Shown one piece after another: positions 18,685-26,795 of a stretch of 46,193 nucleotides of DNA (position 1 is the first letter of the stretch; every line of letters starts with the position of its first letter). Below the pieces are notes generated by a model. The model worked only from the letters and a program-made list of their open reading frames with translations, searched no databases and was not told the DNA's origin. The stretch is from a bacterium (GTDB lineage: Bacteria > SM23-31), in NCBI GenBank assembly GCA_028278455.1, contig JANQEH010000030.1:1-46193 (forward strand). Direction: 5' to 3'. The position numbers and the translations under genes were made by a program.

Positions 18685-19794
18685 ATGGACCGTAAACTCA
18701 TAATCGCACTGGTAATTCTATGTATATCATGGTTATCTTGTTCAAAGCGTATAGAGCACTCAGATAGATCAAAACCTTTGATATATTGTTCGGACTTGTA
18801 TCATCCGCATCAGGATCCGGATGACCACTTCGACATTGTTTCTATTTATGCCCTGCAGGAATTCGATGTCAAAGCTATAATTCTTGATGATGGAGGCAGG
18901 CAGGTAGACACACCGGGTTCCATCCCGGTAAAACAATTGAATTATCTGACTGATCGTAAAATCCCTTATGCCATCGGATTATCGAAAAAACTGAAAAGCA
19001 CAGAAGACACGGGGATCGATGAGCCTGAAGAATTCCAGAATGGAGTTGATACTATCCTGGAAGTTCTGAATAAAGCTGAAGAGCCCGTTACAATAATTGC
19101 GGTCGGAAGTTTACGTGATATTGCAGCAGCATTTAACAGGGATCCTGAGCTGCTCAGGAATAAGGTAAGGATGCTGATGATCTTCATCGGAGAAGCAAGT
19201 AAAGGCTATAACGAATACAATGTAAAACTTGATGAGAAAGCATTCGTGAAGATAATGAACTCAGGCCTGCCGGTATACTGGGTTCCATGTTTTGATAAGG
19301 GTGTTAAAAAGGGTGAGAAGCATGCATCCTATTGGAAGGCAGACCATTCAGAACTCCTGAAGGAAGCCTCAAAAGAAGTTCTGAATTTCTTTACTTATGC
19401 CCTGTTGAGAAAAAATCATAAGGATTATAACAGTATACTCCATAATGAGGTGATTTCGGAGGAGAAAGAAAGGATTTTTAACGAGGAACGCAATCTCTGG
19501 TGCACAGCAGTATTCACCTACGCCGCCGGAAGAAAGATCGTTGAAAGAAACGGGGAATGGATTGCAGTCCGAAAAGTCGAGGTCCTTCCAACTGATGAAA
19601 CCGTTGAGATTTTCAGATTCAATCCGGTATCGGTCTTAGCAAGCGGAAGAGGAGAGTTAGACTATAGTGAGCATCAAAATTCTAACAACGTCAACCGGTT
19701 TCAGGTAATCCGAAAGGATATTTACTATAGGGCAATGACATCGGTAACAAGAAACCTGATAGGAGAACTATCCGGAATAATCAACAATAAATAA
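18685..19794 (+). CDS. Nucleoside hydrolase-like lipoprotein
   Basis: This is a 369-residue protein with a lipoprotein-type signal (IIALVILCISWLSC, lipid Cys19). The mature N terminus has an acidic cluster, Asp37 then Asp44, Asp46 and Asp47 (HQDPDDHFD). It resembles the DxDxGxDD calcium site of inosine-uridine nucleoside hydrolases, with a shifted spacing. TIIAVGSLRDIAAAF matches the family's conserved strand with following helix. The altered motif means activity on nucleosides is not certain. TATAAT at 18655-18660 and AAGGG just before the ATG give a compact promoter and ribosome site, although no good -35 is seen. It is divergent from the S9 peptidase gene. Confidence 0.72.
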   Translation: MDRKLIIALVILCISWLSCSKRIEHSDRSKPLIYCSDLYHPHQDPDDHFDIVSIYALQEFDVKAIILDDGGRQVDTPGSIPVKQLNYLTDRKIPYAIGLSKKLKSTEDTGIDEPEEFQNGVDTILEVLNKAEEPVTIIAVGSLRDIAAAFNRDPELLRNKVRMLMIFIGEASKGYNEYNVKLDEKAFVKIMNSGLPVYWVPCFDKGVKKGEKHASYWKADHSELLKEASKEVLNFFTYALLRKNHKDYNSILHNEVISEEKERIFNEERNLWCTAVFTYAAGRKIVERNGEWIAVRKVEVLPTDETVEIFRFNPVSVLASGRGELDYSEHQNSNNVNRFQVIRKDIYYRAMTSVTRNLIGELSGIINNK

Positions 19795-19962
19795 TATAAC
19801 AATTATGCAGTCTTTTTATTACTTGGAAGTCTATCGTTTCAAGTACAGCCCGATACTATTAATATGATTTGGACGAACAGAGATCTCTCAATTAAAATCT
19901 CAAATTCAATTCATATTCATTTGACTGGAAGTATAAATAATATCTCGATAAGGCATTGAAGA

Positions 19963-20322
19963 ATGGAAATAAAGATCAGAGTCTCGAACGGAATTCGGAT
20001 AGCAGAAATATTGTCTGAGGTTATTATACTGAAAAGTGTTCAGGATGCACTGGATATTATGGGAAATGCCGACTATAAGGGAGCGAGGCGGATTATATTA
20101 AATGAAAAGAATATAGATCCTTCCTTTTTCGATCTCAGTACCGGTCTTGCCGGAGAGATACTGCAGAAATATACTAACTATGCAGTAAAACTGGCTATAA
20201 TCGGTGAATTTGAAAAATATAACAGTAAGAGTCTCAAATCATTCATCATTGAATGCAACCGGGGAAATATGGTCTTTTTCAGGCAGGATATTAAATCCGC
20301 CATCCTCCACCTCACAGATTAA
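19963..20322 (+). CDS. DUF4180 domain protein
   Basis: This is a 119-residue soluble protein. It matches the DUF4180 layout: a short N-terminal beta pair (IRIAEILS), then DALDIMGNADYKGARRIIL, FFDLSTGLAGEILQKYTNY, KLAIIGEFEKYNSKSLKSF and a C-terminal ECNRGNMVFF. The family is small and uncharacterised; its fold resembles STAS-like alpha/beta proteins, as I infer from the strand/helix order. About 170 bp without a gene separates it from the nucleoside hydrolase-like gene, so it may have its own promoter. No function is assigned. Confidence 0.8.
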   Translation: MEIKIRVSNGIRIAEILSEVIILKSVQDALDIMGNADYKGARRIILNEKNIDPSFFDLSTGLAGEILQKYTNYAVKLAIIGEFEKYNSKSLKSFIIECNRGNMVFFRQDIKSAILHLTD

Positions 20323-20677
20323 TATCCCTATTCAATCCAGTCCATACCAATTGAATACAAACTGTGTCCCAAATTCAATTCATGATTGTCATATACTTTG
20401 ATGTCATATATTTAGATATTGACATATACAGGTTTTTTATAGTCAGAACCAAGAAATTTTGCAATTTCCGGAATAATATGTTAAACAGATTGTATTTATA
20501 GTATAGTTATTGGTTCCTATCCTGGAGCGATTATGTTTATTATCTGGATTCAGGGATTCTCGTCCCCTATTAATTATTATTAACAGATTCGTAGTCCACG
20601 TCAGAAGATAGCTGACCTGGGATCAGTATATCCTTTCTGACATCATTATATACTACATTGAAAATCTGGAGTTTATT
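20323..20677 (+). other. 355-bp non-coding stretch before the arylsulfotransferase-like gene
   Basis: No convincing gene is present. The segment is AT-rich and holds one small stem (GTCAG 20600-20604 with CTGAC 20612-20616, 7-base loop) and a second CTGAC at 20637-20641 that could pair with the same GTCAG instead. A 16-codon reading frame with a ribosome site (ATG about 20533) is seen but has no recognisable content. The stretch probably holds the promoter and leader of the next gene; no confident -35/-10 pair was found. Confidence 0.4.
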
Positions 20678-22525
20678 ATGGGTTTTAAGTATTACAATTA
20701 TTGTCTATTGGGATTCCTCGTCGTTTTTCTCATCTCTCCGAATAGAGTTTTCCCACAACAAAATGAGACCGTTAACGACACAACAGAGGTTCTTACTGCA
20801 ACCGAGGTGCGTGAATGGGATGAAACAAGATCCCCGCGAGGCTATACTCTTTTTGCCTTTCAGGACACTACATATCTGATCGATATGGAGGGATGCCTGA
20901 TAAACAAATGGATTGCCGGTGCAAATTCGCGGCTTCTGGAAAACGGCAATCTTCTGTCTGCCAATTCGGAAAATGCCACTTCATTTACAGGCTTCATTGA
21001 GCAGGATTGGAATGGTAATGTCGTCTGGAGTTACAGGGATAAAAGGGCATATGTTCTACACCATGATTTTGTGAGGATATATAATAAAAAACTATCCCGG
21101 TATACTACGATGTATATTGCTAATATACCTTTGACAGAAGAAGAGCTTCTGAATGCCGGGGCAGATCCATCCAAAGGTTCTTACGAAAATATTATGATGG
21201 ATGGTATAGTTGAAGTCGATATGGAAGGGAATATAGTCTGGGAATGGAGGTTTTTCGATCATCTTGTCCAGGATTATGATCCTCTAAAGGATAACTACGT
21301 AGGTAACGGCAAGACCGTCAGTGATTATCCCGGAAGACTTAATCTGAATATCCCCGGATTGAAACCCAAAAGAGACTGGCTTCACTGTAATTCGATAGAC
21401 TATAATCCTGATCTGGACCAGATAGTGATCAATTCTGTCAGAGGTGAGTTCTATATTATCGATCATGGAGGGACGTTCATTCCCGGAAATCCTGATTCAA
21501 GCATAGCACTTGCAGCGGGTCCTGCAGGAGATTTTCTATACAGATTCGGTCACCCTTTCAGATATGATCAGGGTGATCCGCAGGAAGAACATCACGATAG
21601 AACAAAAGCTGTATCAATTCACAGGCAGATCGGCGGAAGTCATGATGTCAACTGGATCAAACCGGGATATCCTGGAGAGGGAAAACTTCTTGTATTCAAT
21701 AACGGCAGACTATTGCATGAAGAGATTAGACAGTCATATATCCACGAGATAGATCCCTATATGGATGCTGATCAGCACGATACCGGGTATTATGTAAATC
21801 CCCCGGATGCAGGTTATACAGAGTGGATTCTTCCGCCTGAGGAGGGATTCAACCTGAGTAAGCTTTTGTCAAATCAGATCGTCTGGACATATTATTCGAA
21901 GAACCAATTTGTATTCTACAGCCGTAACCAGTCTGGGGTGAGGAGGCTTCCAAACGGAAACACACTGATTTGCGAGTCGAATTCAGGTCATCTTTTCGAA
22001 GTAACTCCCGGAGGCGAAAGAGTATGGTATTATATTAATCCTGTGACCCTCGATGGAATAGTCGAGGAATTACCTGTGAGTGCATATCTTGCCAATAATG
22101 TTTTTAGAGCATACCGTTATTATCCCGGGGATCCTGAATTATCCGGCAGAACACTGGTTCCTAAGCAGACTTTAACATGCCGGATACCGGATTATGTCAT
22201 ACCGTTGAGCCCTACTGCTGTAAATGAAACGCCTGAACCGGTACCGGATAATTTTGACCTATTGCAGAACTACCCCAATCCTTTCAATCCGGAGACTACT
22301 ATAATATACAATTTGAAACAACCGGGAAATGTCAGTATAAAGGTATTTAACCTGCTGGGTCAGGAAATTAAAACTCTTGTTGATAATTTCAGCCCCGCAG
22401 GAATATTCAGTGTTAGATGGGACGGTACAAACAGCCTGGGAAGAAGGGTATCAACCGGTGTCTATATTTATTCGATGACAACCGGAAACGGGATAAAGAC
22501 AAAAAGAATGCTTTTAATAAGGTAA
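20678..22525 (+). CDS. Secreted arylsulfotransferase-like protein with C-terminal sorting domain
   Basis: This is a 615-residue protein with an N-terminal signal (YYNYCLLGFLVVFLISP...FPQ). Residues ~45-490 match the arylsulfate sulfotransferase-like propeller: GYTLFAFQDTTYLIDMEG, LLENGNLL, WNGNVVWSYRDKRAYVLHHD, GIVEVDMEGNIVWEW, and SGVRRLPNGNTLICES. This family moves sulfate between phenolic compounds, but many relatives have unknown substrates and the catalytic His was not placed with certainty. From residue ~530 (YPNPFNPETTIIYNL) to the end lies a FlgD-like Ig domain (VFNLLGQEIKTLV...STGVYIYSM). That domain is typical of cargo sorted by type IX-like secretion in the FCB group. GGAG precedes the ATG. 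A terminator follows, so it is monocistronic. Confidence 0.85.
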   Translation: MGFKYYNYCLLGFLVVFLISPNRVFPQQNETVNDTTEVLTATEVREWDETRSPRGYTLFAFQDTTYLIDMEGCLINKWIAGANSRLLENGNLLSANSENATSFTGFIEQDWNGNVVWSYRDKRAYVLHHDFVRIYNKKLSRYTTMYIANIPLTEEELLNAGADPSKGSYENIMMDGIVEVDMEGNIVWEWRFFDHLVQDYDPLKDNYVGNGKTVSDYPGRLNLNIPGLKPKRDWLHCNSIDYNPDLDQIVINSVRGEFYIIDHGGTFIPGNPDSSIALAAGPAGDFLYRFGHPFRYDQGDPQEEHHDRTKAVSIHRQIGGSHDVNWIKPGYPGEGKLLVFNNGRLLHEEIRQSYIHEIDPYMDADQHDTGYYVNPPDAGYTEWILPPEEGFNLSKLLSNQIVWTYYSKNQFVFYSRNQSGVRRLPNGNTLICESNSGHLFEVTPGGERVWYYINPVTLDGIVEELPVSAYLANNVFRAYRYYPGDPELSGRTLVPKQTLTCRIPDYVIPLSPTAVNETPEPVPDNFDLLQNYPNPFNPETTIIYNLKQPGNVSIKVFNLLGQEIKTLVDNFSPAGIFSVRWDGTNSLGRRVSTGVYIYSMTTGNGIKTKRMLLIR

Positions 22526-22592
22526 ATAGCGTAAAAGCTGTTGACCGGGTAGGTTCCCAACCTGAAAAACTGTCCGGAACACGGCCTTAAAG

Positions 22593-22625
22593 AGCCCCGG
22601 CAATGGTCAGCCGGGGCTTTTTTTT
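22593..22625 (+). terminator. Intrinsic terminator after the arylsulfotransferase-like gene
   Basis: AGCCCCGGC (22593-22601) pairs perfectly with GCCGGGGCT (22610-22618) around an 8-base loop. Eight T follow from 22618. It lies 68 bp after the stop codon. Confidence 0.93.
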
Positions 22626-22760
22626 ATTTTCCAGAATACTAAATTTTCTGTGAGATTCCGGATTACTGCACTAACTTCGGAAGTAAGAGGCAGACAAAGG
22701 ATGATTTTTGTTTATAATTCTTAATTAATTATATAAAATTGGTCCGGCCTGGTGATGCAC

Positions 22761-24974
22761 TCACTCCTTCAGCACCCTGCCGAGGAGTTCTTTAACCGGG
22801 TGGTAGTGTTTTACGAGGATTACCGGTTTGTCACAGTGTTTTGCGATATTCTCCGGAATCGAACCGAACAATATATTCGGATAAATGCTCCCCCCTGCTG
22901 CGCCGATTATTACTATATCATGGTTTTCCGATTCCTTGATTATCCCCACGGTTACAGACTTATGCCTGATCAGCTTGCTGCCTACATTCAGATTGTTCAT
23001 TTTCGAGACTCTTTCTACTGCCTTGCTGAGCCTGAAATTCACTTCATCTAACGATTCAACTGAAGAATCGGGGGGCAGAACACTGCATACTGTAATTGAC
23101 CCGTCCGATATATGTGCCAGGGAAGCGGCATAACTCTCCGCACATCTGGCATGTTCTCCTCCGGCCGTCGGCAGAAGGATCTTCACCGGTGACATATCTT
23201 CAACCTGCTTGAAAAGAAGAATATCTGACCGTGCATGATTAACAACCGAATCTGCAACATCGCCGAGAATTCTCCGCGCTGTAGAAGTATATCCTTTCCA
23301 GCCCAGCACTATCATGTCACATTCCCTCTCTCTTGCTGTTTCAAGAATAGCCCTTGCCCTGCCGTGGCCTATTCGCACAAGAGAAGTTACCGGAACATTC
23401 CTTGTTTTTGCAGCCGAATCTGCTATCTCGAGAATGTTCCTTTCGCGCTCAACATAATGGCTCTCTCTTGTTGGTGATATCTGTTCAGGTATCTTTGCTA
23501 CTCTCATGGCTATGATCTCTCCATCCCTGTCAGCCGCAATAGCGGAGGCGAGTTCTATCAGCTGCGGTACATTCGCAGGATTGGCGATAGGAACAAGTAT
23601 CCTGAACCTTTTCTCGGCGTTCGCTGGTTTGACCATGGCAACCTTTGAAGGTTCACCGGGTATAGCGATTTCGGCAGGTATTGTGCTTTTCCAGATCAGG
23701 AAAGCTATTACTCCTCCCAGAAGGCATATACACGCGATCAATGCCGGAGCAAGATGTTGAAAAAATATCTGGATAAGTAGATACAGGTTTGCTGCGATCC
23801 CCAGGATCGGAAGAAGAGGCACAAACGGCACTTTGAACGGGCGGTCTATTCCAGGAAACTTTCTTCGGTGGATAATCAGAGCAACATTCACCATTATGAG
23901 CGCCATTATCAGGACTGTATCCGCAAAATGTGCAAGATTTTCCAGCCTGAATCCAAGTATGAAACCGAGTATCGCTGTTCCGATAAATGCAAGGGAGAAT
24001 ACCGGAGTATGAGTATGTGTATTTATCACAGCAAAACTTGACGGCAGATGACCAAGTCTGCTCATAGACATCGCAACTCTCGAGCCCGCCATTATAGAAG
24101 CATTAGACGCCGAGATCATTGAAAATAAGGCCCCTGCAATTATTACCATTCCTCCAATCGGTCCGAGGAATTGAACTGCTACCTCTCCCATTGCTGCCTC
24201 TGTATACGAAGTCAGATCTGCTGAGACTATCACAAGGATCACAAGTGTATATAATACTGTTACAATCCCCATGGAAAGAAATATTGCGCGAGGTATTGTT
24301 GTAGTCGGTTTCTTTATTTCTCCGGCAGATGCTGCAATAGCAGAGAAGCCAAAAAATGTAATAAAAACCATAGCCCCGGTGCCTCCGATCCCTGCAATAT
24401 CATCACTGAATTTACCCGTAATATCCGACATCTGAACACTGCCCATTCCACCCGCAATGAACCAGATAAGGAGTATTACCTTCGCAAAAGTCACCACAAC
24501 CTGAAAACTTCCGCTTTCTTTCGTCCCCTTCATATTTATCAGTACCAGAAGTATCAGGACTGTTACACCGGAAATACCAAGAATCGGTGTATGCCAGACA
24601 AATTCGCTAAAATAGCTCGAAAAACTGGAAAGGTAGAATGCACAGGATGAAGAATAACCCAATACAAGTGACCAGCCGACAAGGTAAGCAAGCGGTGCCG
24701 GAAATGTCTTCCGGGTATATAGATATCCTTCACCTGATTCCGGATGGATCGAAGTGAATTCACAGTATGTCAGGGCAGTGAATGCCGCCACCAGAGCAGC
24801 CAGCAGAAATGAAAGAATTGCTGCCGAACCGACATTCCTGACAGCCAGTCCGGAAAGTGTAAAGATTCCGGCGGCTATCATCGTGCCTATACCGATAGAT
24901 AGTGCCGTTACTAAACCGAAATCACGGCTTAATTCGGTTTCTATTCTTATGCTTTTTGCAGGAATATCAGGCAA
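22761..24974 (-). CDS. APC-family amino-acid permease with two C-terminal UspA domains
   Basis: This is a 737-residue protein. Residues ~15-430 form a 12-helix APC amino-acid/polyamine permease (LSIGIGTMIAAGIFTLSGL is the conserved helix 1 break; GFSAIAASAGEIKKPTTTIPRAI is the central signature, given in part). Residues ~455-590 and ~600-730 are two universal-stress-protein domains. Each ends in the nucleotide-loop pattern, G-x(2)-G-x(8-9)-G-S/D. The second copy reads IIGAAGGSIYPNILFGSIPENI and the first VLGWKGYTSTARRILGDV, both in part. Such fusions probably let ATP or stress state gate uptake. The start appears to be a TTG at 24974 with only a weak GGAT upstream. Glutamate dehydrogenase lies 80 bp upstream on the same strand, pointing to joint amino-acid import and deamination. 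Confidence 0.9.
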   Translation of the reverse strand: MPDIPAKSIRIETELSRDFGLVTALSIGIGTMIAAGIFTLSGLAVRNVGSAAILSFLLAALVAAFTALTYCEFTSIHPESGEGYLYTRKTFPAPLAYLVGWSLVLGYSSSCAFYLSSFSSYFSEFVWHTPILGISGVTVLILLVLINMKGTKESGSFQVVVTFAKVILLIWFIAGGMGSVQMSDITGKFSDDIAGIGGTGAMVFITFFGFSAIAASAGEIKKPTTTIPRAIFLSMGIVTVLYTLVILVIVSADLTSYTEAAMGEVAVQFLGPIGGMVIIAGALFSMISASNASIMAGSRVAMSMSRLGHLPSSFAVINTHTHTPVFSLAFIGTAILGFILGFRLENLAHFADTVLIMALIMVNVALIIHRRKFPGIDRPFKVPFVPLLPILGIAANLYLLIQIFFQHLAPALIACICLLGGVIAFLIWKSTIPAEIAIPGEPSKVAMVKPANAEKRFRILVPIANPANVPQLIELASAIAADRDGEIIAMRVAKIPEQISPTRESHYVERERNILEIADSAAKTRNVPVTSLVRIGHGRARAILETARERECDMIVLGWKGYTSTARRILGDVADSVVNHARSDILLFKQVEDMSPVKILLPTAGGEHARCAESYAASLAHISDGSITVCSVLPPDSSVESLDEVNFRLSKAVERVSKMNNLNVGSKLIRHKSVTVGIIKESENHDIVIIGAAGGSIYPNILFGSIPENIAKHCDKPVILVKHYHPVKELLGRVLKE

Positions 24975-25054
24975 AAATATCCAAGAATTAAATGGTTAAA
25001 GGGATAAGGTAGTCTAAAGCCTGTTAATTATATTATCTCGCACTCAGCTTTATT

Positions 25055-26335
25055 CTATGGGAATATTCCTCTTTCCTTGTAGACTTTTTCCAGCCTTATT
25101 AAAGAAACGATGTTTGCAGCTGTCCTGAAATCGGTGTTATACTGTTTTCGTATATCTGATATGTTCTTATAAGTTTTTACAATTTTCTTGCGCAGTTTGG
25201 TATCTACATCTTCGAGATCCCAGAATTCACTCCTCTTGTTCTGCAGCCATTCGAAATAACTTACGATCACACCACCTGAATTTGCAAATATGTCTGGGAT
25301 TACTTCGACACCTTTTTCCTGGAGGATTATATCTCCTTCCGGATCTGTCGGCCCGTTTGCTCCTTCAGCAACAAGCTTCACATCGATACCGGGAGCCGTC
25401 TCTCCGGTGATCTGATTACCTAAAGCCGCGGGAATGAAAATATCAGCCTTAATAGACATGAACTGCGTATGATCTATTTTTTTCGATCCGGGAAATCCGG
25501 TAAGAACACCCATTTTACTCATAAATTCCAGCAGGTCATCCGGATCTATACCATTTGGATTATATACAGCTCCGGAAACATCTTCAACACCAACCAACTT
25601 TGCCCCGAGAGGTTTCATTATTCTTGCTGCCCATGAACCTACATTCCCGAATCCCTGAACGAAATAAGATGCACCGTTAAGATCGAATTTGTTTCTTTTA
25701 GCCCATTCAAGAATGCAGAAAACAACTCCCTGTGCAGTTGCCTTCTCCCTTCCCTGGCTTCCACCCGAGGCTACCGGTTTTCCGGTAACAACATGTACAC
25801 TTCTGTTTCGTTCCTGCGGATGTATCCCCGATAGGTATGTATCAAGGATCCATGCCATTATCTGTGCATTTGTATTCACATCCGGCGCGGGGATATCATA
25901 CTCGGGACCGATATTGGAACCGAGCGAATAAGTGAAACGCCGGGTTATTCTTTCGATCTCCCGTTGTGAATATTTTGTCGGATCAACCTGTATTCCTCCT
26001 TTGGCGCCTCCAAATGGTATATCTGCAAGTGCAGTTTTCCAGGTCATCCAACTTGCAAGTGCCCTGATCATATTGATATCCACATTCTGATGATATCTCA
26101 ATCCGCCTTTATAAGGCCCAAGGGTATTGTTATGCTGTACACGGTATCCGGTAAAAACCTGAACATTACCATCATCCATTTTAACCGGGAAATTTACAAT
26201 AATTTCATTGGTCGTCTTAGCGAGTATCTTACGTATATGAGGATCCAGTCCCATTTTTTCTGCGGCGTTATTAAACTGGATCAATACGTTATCGTAGAGA
26301 TTCTGTTTCTTTGTCATTGATTCTTTCATTACCAT
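25055..26335 (-). CDS. gdhA: Glutamate dehydrogenase
   Basis: This is a 426-residue hexameric-type enzyme that interconverts glutamate and 2-oxoglutarate plus ammonia with NAD(P). The substrate site is seen in GPYKGGLRYH and in KTALADIPFGGAKGG with the catalytic Lys. PAPDVNTNAQIMAWI and TGKPVASGGSQGREKATAQG are the family blocks. The Rossmann motif is YFVQGFGNVGSWAA, and EGANGPTDPEGD follows. The start is set at the second of three closely spaced ATGs (26335), because GGATG lies 7 bases before it; 26341 is the alternative. The APC permease gene follows after 80 bp. The acidic residue after the Rossmann glycines (GVED) hints at NAD preference, which is uncertain. Confidence 0.95.
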   Translation of the reverse strand: MVMKESMTKKQNLYDNVLIQFNNAAEKMGLDPHIRKILAKTTNEIIVNFPVKMDDGNVQVFTGYRVQHNNTLGPYKGGLRYHQNVDINMIRALASWMTWKTALADIPFGGAKGGIQVDPTKYSQREIERITRRFTYSLGSNIGPEYDIPAPDVNTNAQIMAWILDTYLSGIHPQERNRSVHVVTGKPVASGGSQGREKATAQGVVFCILEWAKRNKFDLNGASYFVQGFGNVGSWAARIMKPLGAKLVGVEDVSGAVYNPNGIDPDDLLEFMSKMGVLTGFPGSKKIDHTQFMSIKADIFIPAALGNQITGETAPGIDVKLVAEGANGPTDPEGDIILQEKGVEVIPDIFANSGGVIVSYFEWLQNKRSEFWDLEDVDTKLRKKIVKTYKNISDIRKQYNTDFRTAANIVSLIRLEKVYKERGIFP

Positions 26336-26341
26336 TAACAT

Positions 26342-26795
26342 TCATCCATATTTCTGATTATTAATTCATACATTTATTTTTTTATCCTGTTTGAGATAAA
26401 ATTGCATTAATATAATTTATCCAGAGTAAAATTACAATCGTTTACTTTAGATTATCTTATAAAAAGCTTGAAAAAAACCGGATTTACAGTTTTTTTATTA
26501 TCCTGCAGTATTATTCCCTTATCATTTCCAGTTAAATCAGCTGCCGCCGTCCCTTAACTATCCCTGTGCGATTGAAATATCCGTAATAAAAAGTGTTGAG
26601 AACAAAAGAAAAACGAGACAGGCTTTGACTTATCTAGTAGTAGTATCCTCCTATAAAAAGCGTTTCAGGAGTTCATCGTACGCCGTAATCTCATTCTATT
26701 TTGTTTATGCTTTTGCGGATACAAAAAATGGTTTTAAATATTGATATTTCCAACGATAGACAGAAGAATTCTCACAGGATTTATACATAACTTAA
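26342..26795. other. 454-bp non-coding stretch with an isolated signal-peptide-like frame
   Basis: No gene is recognised. On the plus strand, 26468-26557 reads from TTG as a 29-codon frame that looks like an export signal (KKTGFTVFLLSCSIIPLSF, ending in AAAVP) and then stops. It may be the relic of a lost secreted-protein gene or chance. The rest is AT-rich and must include the promoter of gdhA on the minus strand. No clear -35/-10 pair or terminator is seen. Confidence 0.35.

Noticed and set aside
26640-26660. Short TAGTAGTAG-type repeat in the gdhA upstream gap
   Set aside because: Three triplet units in AT-rich DNA are expected by chance; no array or flanking structure is present.
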